The notes under the pieces are model-generated. The model ran no database searches and was not told the origin of the DNA. It was given only the letters and a program-made list of their open reading frames with translations. A DNA stretch of 64,000 nucleotides from Hyphomicrobiales bacterium (GTDB lineage: Bacteria > Pseudomonadota > Alphaproteobacteria > Rhizobiales > Rhizobiaceae). The DNA lies in the NCBI GenBank assembly GCA_900471515.1, contig UCFC01000034.1:62001-126000 (forward strand), read 5' to 3'. The position numbers were made by a program, and so were the translations under genes. Of this stretch, positions 7,978-15,626 are shown piece after piece. Each line of letters begins with the position of its first letter. The stretch's first letter is position 1.

Positions 7978-9240
7978 ATGATGACATTGCTGATGACAAC
8001 GGAAGCATTCCAGCGCCTCAGCCTGGCGCTTGCGATCGGTATCCTGGTCGGCATCGAGCGCGGCTGGCAGGAACGCGAGGCGGCAGCCGGCGAAAGGGTG
8101 GCCGGCATTCGCACCTATGGCCTCTCGAGTTTCCTCGGCGGCCTGTGCGGCTTCATTCAGCCGGTGACAGGCCCCATCCTTCCGACGGCTGTGTTCGTGT
8201 TCTTTTGCATCACCATCCTCGTTTTCAGCTCCATGCAGGTGGCGCGCGACAAGGATTTCAGCGCGACCGCAGCCATTGCGGCGATAACCGTCTTCGTGCT
8301 CGGTTTCAGCGCCGTTGTTGCCGACATGACGACGACGGCAGCGGCTGCCGTTGCCATAACAGTGCTTCTGGCGGCGCGCGAACCCTTGCACGGCTTTCTT
8401 CGGCGGCTGACCTGGCTCGAGCTCCGGGCCGCCCTGATCCTGCTGACGATGACGGTCGTCATCCTGCCCATCCTGCCCGACGCGCCGATCGACCCCTGGC
8501 AGGCGATCAATCCCTTCGAACTCTGGATGCTGACAATCCTCGTGGGTGCCGTCTCCTTTGCCGGCTATATCCTGATCAGGATCGGCGGCGCACGCGCCGG
8601 CATCCTGCTGACCGGCGCAAGCGGCGGCATCGTTTCCTCGACGGCCCTGACGCTTTCCTTTGCCCGTCAGTCGGTCCAGGTGCCCGCTCTCTCCTCCCTG
8701 CTGTCGGCCGGGGCAATGCTGGCGGGAGCCGTATCCCTGACCCGGGCGCTGCTGATCTGCGGTGTCGTGGCACCGGCGGTTCTGCGGGAGCTTGCGCCAT
8801 TGCTTGCCCCGGCGGCCGCGGTCTTCGTGATCGGCGGCGGGCTTGCTGGAACGCTGCGGCGCCCGGATAACAGTCCCGATTTCTCGCCGCGAAACCCGCT
8901 CGAGGTCATGGTCGCGCTGCGCTTTGCTCTTGTTCTTGCCGTGGTGACGATCCTGACGCGGGCGACCCTGGTCGTTTTCGGAACACAGTCGCTGCCTGTC
9001 CTTGCCTTCGTGACGGGACTGGGCGATCTCGACGCGATCACGCTCTCCGTCGCGAAACTCACCTCGATCCAGCTCCCTGCGGAGGTGGCCGCCCGCGCCA
9101 TAGCGGTCGCCGCTTTCGCCAATCTCCTTGCGAAAGCGGTTCTGGCGGCAGTCACGGGAAGCCTCGCCTACGCGCTTCGTCTGGCGGCCGCGACCGCTGG
9201 CGCGGCTCTGGCCGCATTTGCCGGCTTTCTGCTGACGTGA
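7978..9240 (+). CDS. MgtC/SapB and DUF4010 membrane protein
   Basis: 420 residues with about 12 membrane helices. The N-terminal third matches MgtC/SapB proteins (LALAIGILVGIERGWQER near residue 20, then RTYGLSSFLG). The remaining two thirds match DUF4010, with TGASGGIVSSTALTL around residue 212. The biochemical role of this architecture is unknown; MgtC proteins have been tied to magnesium limitation and acid stress. The start may be either of two adjacent ATGs (7978, or 7987 further in). It lies alone, upstream of the stress-protein gene. Confidence 0.75.
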   Translation: MMTLLMTTEAFQRLSLALAIGILVGIERGWQEREAAAGERVAGIRTYGLSSFLGGLCGFIQPVTGPILPTAVFVFFCITILVFSSMQVARDKDFSATAAIAAITVFVLGFSAVVADMTTTAAAAVAITVLLAAREPLHGFLRRLTWLELRAALILLTMTVVILPILPDAPIDPWQAINPFELWMLTILVGAVSFAGYILIRIGGARAGILLTGASGGIVSSTALTLSFARQSVQVPALSSLLSAGAMLAGAVSLTRALLICGVVAPAVLRELAPLLAPAAAVFVIGGGLAGTLRRPDNSPDFSPRNPLEVMVALRFALVLAVVTILTRATLVVFGTQSLPVLAFVTGLGDLDAITLSVAKLTSIQLPAEVAARAIAVAAFANLLAKAVLAAVTGSLAYALRLAAATAGAALAAFAGFLLT

Positions 9241-9300
9241 GCTTTGGCATCAGCACTCTCGCAGGGAAGCTGTCCGTCTCGGGCGCGTTGCCTGTCAGAA

Positions 9301-9314
9301 TTGAGGTATGTCAA
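9301..9314. promoter_or_regulatory. FNR/FixK-type site before the stress-protein gene
   Basis: TTGAGGTATGTCAA (TTGAG-N4-GTCAA, one mismatch from a palindrome) ends 69 nt before the start at 9384. It would drive the stress protein and the following CoA-transferase gene. Confidence 0.6.
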
Positions 9315-9383
9315 TGCGAGACTGTCGACGGATGCGAAAGTGATGAGGATCAGGCCTCACCATTTTCCGTTCGGAGCCTCCCG

Positions 9384-10208
9384 ATGAAACAGCACCTCTT
9401 TCTTCCGCTCCTCACCTATCCGGACATGACGTCCGAGTTCATCATCGCCAATGCGGTCGCACTTGCCCGCCACATGCAGGCAACGCTCACCGTTTGCCCA
9501 GTGGTGATCACGATCCCCGATGTTTCCAATGCGCTGTCGTCATTGATCATCGATGCGGCGAAGATGGCGCGGGACGCCGAGGCGCTGAGCCGCAGCCGGG
9601 CCTCCGCGCTCGCCCAAAGGGCGCTCGAACAGGGCAAGGACGCCTGCGTCGAGGTCTGCGTGCGCGAGATCAAGGCCGGTGAGCCTTTCGTCGCCGAAGC
9701 GCTCGCCGAGGCCTCGCGCGCATATGATTTCGTGCTTCTGGAATCGGCGGGCATCTCCCGCCCGATCGTCGAGGCGGTACTCTTTCTCTCCGGCCGGCCG
9801 CTCATCCTCTATCCCGCCGCGCCGTTCGGCGGGCGGCTGGATCACGTCGCCATCGCCTGGGACGGGAGCAGGGCTGCCGCGCGCGCCGCCCATGACGCTT
9901 CGCCCTTCCTGGAGCGGGCGGCCAGGGTCTGCCTGCTGTCTGTCACCGACGAGAAGCCGTTCAAATCCGATACGGGCGACCAACTTGCCGAAAACCTGCT
10001 CAGGAGCGGGGTAGCGGCGGAGACGGTGCGGGCGCAGGCAGGCAGCGGGCCGATTGGCGAAGTCCTGCAGGCCAGGGCGTTCGAGCGGCGTGCCGATCTG
10101 CTCGTCATGGGCGGGTTCGGCCATTCGCGCCTGCGCGAATTCGTGCTCGGCGGCGCCACCGAGGGCGTGCTGGCCAATATCACGCTGCCTGTCCTGCTGT
10201 CGCATTGA
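9384..10208 (+). CDS. Universal stress protein, two-domain
   Basis: 274 residues. The ATG at 9384 follows a GGAG ribosome site; the longer frame from 9237 runs through the FNR-type site and is not credible. Two tandem UspA-type Rossmann-like domains are visible: the first starts MKQHLFLPLLTYP and the second DHVAIAWDGSRAAARA near residue 153, ending in the ATP-binding-like MGGFGHSRLREFVLGGAT. Such proteins help cells survive growth arrest; in several bacteria they belong to the anaerobic regulon, which the upstream site suggests here. It is 13 nt from the CoA-transferase gene and probably co-transcribed with it. Confidence 0.85.
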   Translation: MKQHLFLPLLTYPDMTSEFIIANAVALARHMQATLTVCPVVITIPDVSNALSSLIIDAAKMARDAEALSRSRASALAQRALEQGKDACVEVCVREIKAGEPFVAEALAEASRAYDFVLLESAGISRPIVEAVLFLSGRPLILYPAAPFGGRLDHVAIAWDGSRAAARAAHDASPFLERAARVCLLSVTDEKPFKSDTGDQLAENLLRSGVAAETVRAQAGSGPIGEVLQARAFERRADLLVMGGFGHSRLREFVLGGATEGVLANITLPVLLSH

Positions 10209-10221
10209 GGATTGACCTGCC

Positions 10222-11712
10222 ATGTTCAAGGATCGTCTCCGGAGCAAGCAGCTCTGGGATCGCATCGTCAGTGCCGACGAAGCTGCCAAGCTGATCACCG
10301 ACGGCATGACCGTCGGCATGAGCGGCTTCACCCGCGCCGGCGAGGCCAAGGCCGTGCCGCTCGCCCTGGCGGAAAGGGCCAAGCGTAATCCGCTGAAGGT
10401 TACGCTGATGACCGGCGCCTCGCTCGGCAACAATCTCGACCGGACGCTCGTCGAAGCCCATGCCATTGCCCGCCGCATGCCTTTCCAGTCCGACGCGGTC
10501 ATGCGCAAGGCGATCAACGCCGGCGAGGTGATGTTCATCGACCAGCACCTGTCCGAAACGGTCGAATTTCTGCGCAGCGGCCAGCTGGCACCCGTCGATG
10601 TCGCCGTTATCGAGGCAACCGCGATCACCGAGGAGGGCGGCATCGTGCCGACCACCTCCGTCGGCAATTCGGCGAGCTTCGCCATCCTGGCGCCGAAGGT
10701 GATCGTCGAGATCAACCTGTCGCAGCCGGAAGCGCTCGAAGGGCTGCACGATATCTATATCCCGACAAGGCGGCCAAGCCGCGAGGCGATCCCGGTCGTG
10801 ACGCCCGACAGCCGCATCGGCACGCCCTTCATCCCGATCCCGCCGGAAAAGATCGCGGCGATCGTGGTCACGCAGAGCGGCGACAGCGCGTCCACGGTCG
10901 AAGCGCCGGACGCGGAGACGAATGCGATTGCCGGCCATCTCACCGAATTCCTGCTCAACGAAGTGCGGCAGGGAAGGCTGACCGAGCGCCTGCTGCCGCT
11001 CCAGGCAGGCATCGGCACGATCGCCAACGCGGTCCTTCACGGATTTGCCGAAACGCCTTTCCACGACCTCACCATGTATTCCGAGGTGCTGCAGGATTCG
11101 ACCTTCGATCTCATGGACGCCGGCAAGTTGAATTTCGCCTCCGGGTCCTCGATGACCTTGTCGACGGCGAAGCATTCGCAGGTATTTTCCGCGATCGAGC
11201 GCTACAAGCGCCAGCTCGTCCTGCGCCCGCAGGAGATCAGCAACCATCCCGAAGTCATCCGCCGCCTCGGCATTATCGCCATCAACACGGCGCTGGAACT
11301 CGATATCTACGGCAACGTCAATTCGACCCATGTCGGCGGCACGCACATGATGAACGGTATCGGCGGCTCCGGCGATTTCGCCCGCAACGCTTATATGTCG
11401 ATCTTCGTGACGAAGTCGCTTGCCAGGGACGGCGCGATTTCGCGCGTCGTGCCGATGGTCAGCCATGTCGACCATAGCGAGCACGACGTCGACATTCTCG
11501 TGACGGAAATCGGTCTTGCCGATCTGCGCGGCCTGGCGCCGCGGGAGCGGGCGGAGGTCATCATCGCCAACTGTGCCCATCCGAACTATCGCGAAGCGCT
11601 GGCGGACTATTACAAGCGCGCGCTGCTGCGGGGCGGGCAAACACCGCATCTGATCGAGGAGGCGCTCGGCTGGCACGACAATCTGCGCCGGACCGGGAGG
11701 ATGCTTGGCTAG
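10222..11712 (+). CDS. Acetyl-CoA hydrolase / succinyl-CoA:acetate CoA-transferase
   Basis: 496 residues, full length for the class I family that includes Cat1, AarC and yeast Ach1. The N-terminal MTVGMSGFTRAGEAK, central PTTSVGNSASFAILAPKVI, the GIGTIANAVLHGF region around residue 266 and the C-terminal HVDHSEHDVDILVTEIGLAD are characteristic. It would move CoA between acetyl-CoA, succinate and acetate in the cytoplasm, a way to dispose of acetyl-CoA with energy gain when respiration is limited. It lies 13 nt after the stress-protein gene and so falls under its FNR-type site. Confidence 0.85.
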   Translation: MFKDRLRSKQLWDRIVSADEAAKLITDGMTVGMSGFTRAGEAKAVPLALAERAKRNPLKVTLMTGASLGNNLDRTLVEAHAIARRMPFQSDAVMRKAINAGEVMFIDQHLSETVEFLRSGQLAPVDVAVIEATAITEEGGIVPTTSVGNSASFAILAPKVIVEINLSQPEALEGLHDIYIPTRRPSREAIPVVTPDSRIGTPFIPIPPEKIAAIVVTQSGDSASTVEAPDAETNAIAGHLTEFLLNEVRQGRLTERLLPLQAGIGTIANAVLHGFAETPFHDLTMYSEVLQDSTFDLMDAGKLNFASGSSMTLSTAKHSQVFSAIERYKRQLVLRPQEISNHPEVIRRLGIIAINTALELDIYGNVNSTHVGGTHMMNGIGGSGDFARNAYMSIFVTKSLARDGAISRVVPMVSHVDHSEHDVDILVTEIGLADLRGLAPRERAEVIIANCAHPNYREALADYYKRALLRGGQTPHLIEEALGWHDNLRRTGRMLG

Positions 11713-11739
11713 TGACCCGGGCCGATCCGACGAAACCCG

Positions 11740-12189
11740 TTACCGCGCAGGCCGGCCCGGCCCCTGGCCCGCACTCGGTTTGCGATCGACGAGGACCGAG
11801 CATTTGGCGTGTCGTACCACGCGGTCGACCACGGCCCCGAAAATATAGTCGGTAATATCCGGCACATGGGTCGACAGGATGATGAGATCTGCCTTCTTTT
11901 CCTGCGCGGCGGTCAGAAGCACCCTGGCCGCGCTGCCGGTGTGGACCTCCACCAGGGCAGGGATCTTCATCTGCCGGCAGAGCAGCGCGAGCTTCTCCTC
12001 GGCATTCTCTATGGCGGCGGTCTCGAAGTCTTCCGGCAGGCTTGCCGCCATGTAGCGCGGGGCGGCTTCCAGGGCGTGGATGACGAAGATCGAGCCGTCC
12101 TTGTCGATGAGGCCGGCTGCCCTGTTCAGGATGCGCTCGGCGGTCTCGCGAGGGCCGGTGCCTATTGCGCAGACTATCGTTCGGTACAT
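11740..12189 (-). CDS. Universal stress protein, single domain
   Basis: 149 residues, one UspA domain. It starts MYRTIVCAIGTGPRETAERI and includes KADLIILSTHV before the variant of the ATP-binding loop (DITDYIFGAVVDRVVRHA), ending KCSVLVDR. The usual G-x2-G-x9-G-S/T loop is altered (no second glycine at the expected place), so ATP binding is uncertain. It converges on the CoA-transferase gene. A TTGAC-N4-ATCAA site is 64 nt upstream of its start. Confidence 0.8.
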   Translation of the reverse strand: MYRTIVCAIGTGPRETAERILNRAAGLIDKDGSIFVIHALEAAPRYMAASLPEDFETAAIENAEEKLALLCRQMKIPALVEVHTGSAARVLLTAAQEKKADLIILSTHVPDITDYIFGAVVDRVVRHAKCSVLVDRKPSAGQGPGRPAR

Positions 12190-12253
12190 ATCGGATCACT
12201 CGCCTCGCCTGCCGGATGATCAGGCAATTCTAGCTGCTCGTACGGACCGTACA

Positions 12254-12267
12254 TTGACCAGCATCAA
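12254..12267. promoter_or_regulatory. FNR/FixK-type site before the single-domain stress protein
   Basis: TTGACCAGCATCAA fits TTGAY-N4-RTCAA and ends 64 nt before the start at 12189. An odd palindrome, GTACGG-A-CCGTAC at 12240-12252, lies between it and the gene. Confidence 0.7.
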
Positions 12268-12347
12268 GAAACACTCCGCCGCCGCGCCGGATGCAGGGCA
12301 AGACGCAAGGACACAGGCGGGCTGCCCGCGAAAATCTCACATGGCGA

Positions 12348-12911
12348 TCAGGACCACAGCGCGCTGACGGCAAGGGTCAGGGAGAAGGCGACCAGTACCG
12401 CGCAGCCGCAATGGCGCACGGCAGGCGGCATTTGTGCATGGCGTCCGACGAGCAGGCTGCCGAGGCCAAGCCAGATCGCCGACGTTGCCGTCGCGCAGCC
12501 GGCGAATATCGCCATCGCGCTCGTCTGTTCCGCCTGGACAGCGGGCACGAGCGTGAGGCCAATGATGATGGCCTTGGGATTGAGCAGGGTGGTGACGAAG
12601 AGCTGACCGGCGCCGAGCCTGTTCCGCCCGCCCGCCGGCGCCGGAACCAGGAGCTTGAGGGCAAGATAGAGAACCCAGCTTGCCGAGATCAGCTTGACGA
12701 TGCCGGCAATGCCCGGATGGCCGTTGAGGAACGGGGCGGCGATGCCAGACACCGGCACGATGACGACGAGATAGGCAGATACCACCGCGGCGACGAGCGA
12801 CAGGCACCGCGAAAGCGTCAGCGCTGTGGAAGCCAGGGCCAGAACCGCATTGGTCGGGCCTGGAAGGATCAGCAGCGAGACGATGGCGATCGCGAATGTC
12901 GGCAGGTTCAT
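12348..12911 (-). CDS. LysE/RhtB-family exporter
   Basis: 187 residues with about six membrane helices. The LILPGPTNAVLALAS stretch near residue 15 carries the PGP motif that marks LysE/RhtB amino-acid exporters, and LLNPKAIIIGLTLVPA near residue 115 is also conserved. The substrate is unknown. Two TTG-N8-CAA sites lie upstream, the nearer 56 nt from the start, so the gene seems tied to low oxygen or nitrogen oxides. Confidence 0.75.
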   Translation of the reverse strand: MNLPTFAIAIVSLLILPGPTNAVLALASTALTLSRCLSLVAAVVSAYLVVIVPVSGIAAPFLNGHPGIAGIVKLISASWVLYLALKLLVPAPAGGRNRLGAGQLFVTTLLNPKAIIIGLTLVPAVQAEQTSAMAIFAGCATATSAIWLGLGSLLVGRHAQMPPAVRHCGCAVLVAFSLTLAVSALWS

Positions 12912-12967
12912 CAGATCCGGTCCTTGCGGGTGTTTCTCACCCTTGCCACGAATCCGGACGGACGATT

Positions 12968-12981
12968 TTGATCTGTGTCAG
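12968..12981. promoter_or_regulatory. FNR-like site before the LysE exporter
   Basis: TTGATCTGTGTCAG has TTGAT on the left and GTCAG in place of GTCAA on the right. It lies 56 nt upstream of the exporter start. Confidence 0.5.
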
Positions 12982-13002
12982 TTCGAGCGCCGCCCGGTCG
13001 GA

Positions 13003-13016
13003 TTGAGATTTGTCAA
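13003..13016. promoter_or_regulatory. FNR/FixK-type site between LysE and a small gene
   Basis: TTGAGATTTGTCAA (TTGAG-N4-GTCAA). It is 91 nt from the exporter start and 155 nt from the small gene at 13172, so its target is open. Confidence 0.55.
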
Positions 13017-13171
13017 GGACGGGCAAGGAGAGAGGCGATAGCAATGGCGATCGATATCCGTCCGTCATGCGAAGACGTATGCGCCCTTGTGCCGCGTCAG
13101 CGAAGGCGGAGGGGGCTCTCGCATCACCGCGGGGGTATGAAATCCATGTTCGAAAGGCAGCCTGTCCCGCC

Positions 13172-13384
13172 ATGCTTCTGAGAGACCTCGATCCGGCCAC
13201 CGCCAGGCGCGTTCTGCAGATCTATGACGGTATTGCGCAGGCGCCCTGGTTCAATCGCAACCGTGCCACCGAATGGGAGCTGCTCAAGCTCGTGCTGCGT
13301 CATGTCGCGCGCGACCAGGAGGAGGACTATCTCCGGAAACTGTGTACCCGCGAGGCGTTCGAGCGCTTCTGCCGGAGCGCCTAG
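13172..13384 (+). CDS. Small cytoplasmic protein of unknown function
   Basis: 70 residues, all predicted helical and charged, starting MLLRDLDPATARRVLQIYDG. No signal, membrane helix or cysteine cluster; a single Cys lies in KLCTREAF and another close to the end. The start is uncertain: AAAGG lies about 14 nt before the ATG, and longer in-frame starts exist. Composition is protein-like, while the overlapping frame (12975-13181) looks less so. It ends 13 nt from the convergent gene at 13398. Confidence 0.5.
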   Translation: MLLRDLDPATARRVLQIYDGIAQAPWFNRNRATEWELLKLVLRHVARDQEEDYLRKLCTREAFERFCRSA

Positions 13385-13397
13385 CGCGGGGGACGGA

Positions 13398-13751
13398 TCA
13401 ATTCGGCGGCGAAGGGGCGGCGGCACTGCCGATGCCCTGCCACGTCCACAGCGGCTCCGGCTGTGAATGACCGCGGCGCCAGCGCCTGACGTCGGTTGCG
13501 GTGACGACCAGGATTTCGGCATGCTGCGGATCGCATTTGCCATAGGCGAGCGCGATCTCGCAAAAGCTGTGCAGAAACTGGAAAAGCCGCGCTTGGCTGG
13601 CGCGCGGCGGCGAGGCGATGCTGAGCAGCGCCCGCCTGGTGACGATGAGAGGCCTGATACGGTCGGCGACCCGAAGATCGATGCGGCCGCACTTTTCCCC
13701 GTCGTCGAACCGGGCCGAAACGATCGAATAGGCGGTAGTGGGTTCAGTCAT
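13398..13751 (-). CDS. Small protein of unknown family, paralogue of the one at 23598
   Basis: 117 residues. Its core (RRALLSIASPPRASQARL, then FCEIALAYGK, then a V-x3-D-V-RRW segment) lines up with the protein at 23598-23885 (REALREISSPPRVDETRL, ICEIATSK, V-SKDDIEAW). The shared pattern is loosely like DUF1488 proteins, but I am not sure of that. The C-terminus is rich in Trp and Pro. It starts 23 nt after tatA and is probably in the same transcript, under the site at 14010. Confidence 0.65.
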   Translation of the reverse strand: MTEPTTAYSIVSARFDDGEKCGRIDLRVADRIRPLIVTRRALLSIASPPRASQARLFQFLHSFCEIALAYGKCDPQHAEILVVTATDVRRWRRGHSQPEPLWTWQGIGSAAAPSPPN

Positions 13752-13774
13752 GGCCGAACCCGCCCCGATCCGGA

Positions 13775-13957
13775 TCAAGGCCGATCTGCATCGCCGTTCC
13801 CATCCGTCTTGCCGCCCTCTTCGTCGTTGATGCCCTTCTTGAAGGCCCGGATCCCGTGTGCGACGTCACCCATGAGTTCGGGAATCTTGCCGCGTCCAAA
13901 CAGGATGAGGACGATGGCGAGGACGATCAGCCAATGCCAGGCGCTAAAGCTTCCCAT
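13775..13957 (-). CDS. tatA: Twin-arginine translocase subunit TatA
   Basis: 60 residues. One N-terminal membrane helix (WHWLIVLAIVLILF), the FGRGKIPELM hinge, an amphipathic helix (GDVAHGIRAFKKGI) and an acidic tail are the standard TatA plan. The ATG at 13957 follows AAGGAG. TatA forms the pore for folded cofactor-containing proteins; NosZ, NirK and NosX in this window have Tat-type signals. tatB and tatC are not here, so this is probably an extra copy, switched on by the site 52 nt upstream. Confidence 0.9.
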   Translation of the reverse strand: MGSFSAWHWLIVLAIVLILFGRGKIPELMGDVAHGIRAFKKGINDEEGGKTDGNGDADRP

Positions 13958-14009
13958 TCCAACTACTCCTTGCGATATGGCGAGCTTATGCTTTCCGCTT
14001 CGGCCGTGA

Positions 14010-14023
14010 TTGATCTGGCGCAA
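14010..14023. promoter_or_regulatory. Mixed FNR/NnrR-type site before tatA
   Basis: TTGATCTGGCGCAA has an FNR-like left arm (TTGAT) and an NnrR-like right arm (CGCAA). It ends 52 nt before the tatA start. Confidence 0.65.
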
Positions 14024-14050
14024 ATGCAACCATGTTTGTGAAATCGGCGG

Positions 14051-14290
14051 TCAGCCGCCGCGGCTGCCCTGGGCATGGATTGGCGGATTTCGATGCCCGC
14101 CCGCCGCATTTCCGTCGCCTCCGCGCCGACCGTCCGGCGGGCTGTCGGCATTCGGTTCCGGCGTGGGGATCGGCTGTGGACGCAGGAGCAGCATTTCGAG
14201 CGTCGCGCGCGCCTCGCCTGCGGCCGAACTGTCGCAACCCAGGAATTCGAGCATGTCGAGGTGCCGGTCCGGGCGATACTCTGCCGTCAT
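14051..14290 (-). CDS. Unknown small protein at the end of the ubiTUV operon
   Basis: 79 residues. The first 40 form a compact acidic-helical piece (MTAEYRPDRHLDMLEFLGCD); the rest is Pro/Gly/Asp-rich and probably disordered. Its ATG overlaps the stop of the preceding gene (ATGA), so it is translationally coupled. One Cys. No family recognised. Its place suggests a job linked to oxygen-independent quinone synthesis, but the sequence itself shows no function. Confidence 0.55.
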   Translation of the reverse strand: MTAEYRPDRHLDMLEFLGCDSSAAGEARATLEMLLLRPQPIPTPEPNADSPPDGRRGGDGNAAGGHRNPPIHAQGSRGG

Positions 14291-14709
14291 GACGGACGTT
14301 CTCCAGCCTCTTTCGTATGAAAGGTTCGTTCCGCGTCAAGAATGTCGTGACGACTTGCGACAAAGGCCTTGAGAAGTTGAGAGCCGATCTTCGCCTGCTT
14401 TGCCACATCGTCGAAAATCAGAGCCGCTTCCTCGACTTCGCCGATCTCGGAGGCGGGTCCGAACTGCTCGACTTCCCTCAAAAGCTCCAGCAGCGTGGCG
14501 ACCTTCGTTCGCTGGCGCAGTGCCGACATGAACAGTTCCTGCACAACGGCAGCTCTTTGCCTCGGCGCCAGATGCGCGAGCAGTTCGCCGATGATGAGGG
14601 TGCAGCTGCAGTCGGCGTCGGGGTCCTTCGCAAAGGCCTTTATCTGACGCACGGCAGAGAGGATCCGCCTGTCGCCGGCAGCATTGGTTTTCGCCAGTCT
14701 CATGGTCAT
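14287..14709 (-). CDS. Unknown helical protein coupled to ubiV
   Basis: 140 residues. The start MTMRLAKTNAAG overlaps the ubiV stop by 4 nt (ATGA), which fixes it well. The protein looks all-helical and soluble, with a CSC pair near residue 36, a hydrophobic amphipathic segment (LIIGELLAHLAPRQRAAVV) and an acidic middle (EIGEVEEAALIFDDVA). No known family recognised. The tight overlap on both sides argues that it works with UbiT, UbiU and UbiV, for instance as a scaffold or regulator, but this is inference. Confidence 0.65.
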   Translation of the reverse strand: MTMRLAKTNAAGDRRILSAVRQIKAFAKDPDADCSCTLIIGELLAHLAPRQRAAVVQELFMSALRQRTKVATLLELLREVEQFGPASEIGEVEEAALIFDDVAKQAKIGSQLLKAFVASRHDILDAERTFHTKEAGERPS

Positions 14710-15623
14710 TCTGTCAAATCCCTTGCGTTCTTGAGGCGCGCGACCCATTCCGCGCCGGTCTTGCCGTGATGGAATCCGTTCGACAGCGGAATGTCCGGAT
14801 AGACGTCACGCAGCCTTGCCAGCGCCTGCGCGGGCTCGATCTCTCCAGTGAGAACTTTGCGAAAAGCCCAGGATACCTCGACCATGTCGCAGGTCTGCGG
14901 CGACAGCCGGAGCGAACCGACGCCTTGCGCGGCCCATTCGTCGGAGTGCTCCAGCAGGGCCTGACACGTATGCGACAGCGTCTGCACGCCATTCAGGGCA
15001 AGAAAGGGCTGTCCCGAGATCGTGTTGACCGCGATGCCATCCGGATCTTCCTGGCAGACGAACTGGCAATTGTCCTTGGTTCGCCCTTTCGAGCGCGCGT
15101 GGGCGCAGCGCGCGGAAATGGCGAGCGGCATGCGGCCGAAAGCGAAAATCTCGACGGCAATGTCCGGACAGGTCCTGGCAATGGTCGCGACGGACGCGGC
15201 CGGAAGCTCGGGCGGCAGGCAGATTGCGGTCGCACCGTTGGATGCCAGAACGCGGGCGGCAGCCGCGTTGTAGACGTTGATGAACGGTCCGACGGTGTGC
15301 GGCCGGCCTTTCAGAAGATGGAGGGCGGAGAGATCGTTCGCCTCTACCAGCCGGCTATCCTCCTGGGCGAGCGCCCTTTGATAGTTTGCCTCGCGTTCGA
15401 GCGTGACGAGCGCCAGCGTCGAGAGCCTGACGTCCTTTCCGGCGGCCTCCAGCCGGTCGATGACGGCAGCAAGCTCGGCTTCCATGAAATGCAGCCGCTT
15501 CGAGCAGATCGTCTCGCCGATGACGACGACATCGACGGGCGCCTCGTCGGCGATCTCGAAATAGAAATCACGCCAGCGGTCGCTCGGCCAGAGATATTGG
15601 AGCGGGCCAAGTGTGAGCTTCAT
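14706..15623 (-). CDS. ubiV: Oxygen-independent ubiquinone hydroxylation protein UbiV
   Basis: 305 residues, peptidase U32 family. UbiU and UbiV form a heterodimer with [4Fe-4S] clusters that lets ubiquinone rings be hydroxylated without O2. The four cysteines expected of UbiV are visible: Cys40 in GETICSKR, and the later group SARCAH, DNCQFVC. It begins MKLTLGPLQYLWP, as UbiV proteins do; a second ATG one codon upstream is also possible. It follows ubiU closely (3 nt) and overlaps the next gene. Confidence 0.93.
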   Translation of the reverse strand: MKLTLGPLQYLWPSDRWRDFYFEIADEAPVDVVVIGETICSKRLHFMEAELAAVIDRLEAAGKDVRLSTLALVTLEREANYQRALAQEDSRLVEANDLSALHLLKGRPHTVGPFINVYNAAAARVLASNGATAICLPPELPAASVATIARTCPDIAVEIFAFGRMPLAISARCAHARSKGRTKDNCQFVCQEDPDGIAVNTISGQPFLALNGVQTLSHTCQALLEHSDEWAAQGVGSLRLSPQTCDMVEVSWAFRKVLTGEIEPAQALARLRDVYPDIPLSNGFHHGKTGAEWVARLKNARDLTE

Positions 15624-15626
15624 CAC

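Noticed and set aside
7601..7981. 126-codon plus-strand frame before the MgtC-like gene
   Set aside because: No plausible start or composition; the real gene begins at 7978.
12975..13181. 68-codon plus-strand frame overlapping the 70-residue gene
   Set aside because: Runs through an FNR-type site and is Arg-rich without a clear start signal; the alternative frame looks more protein-like.
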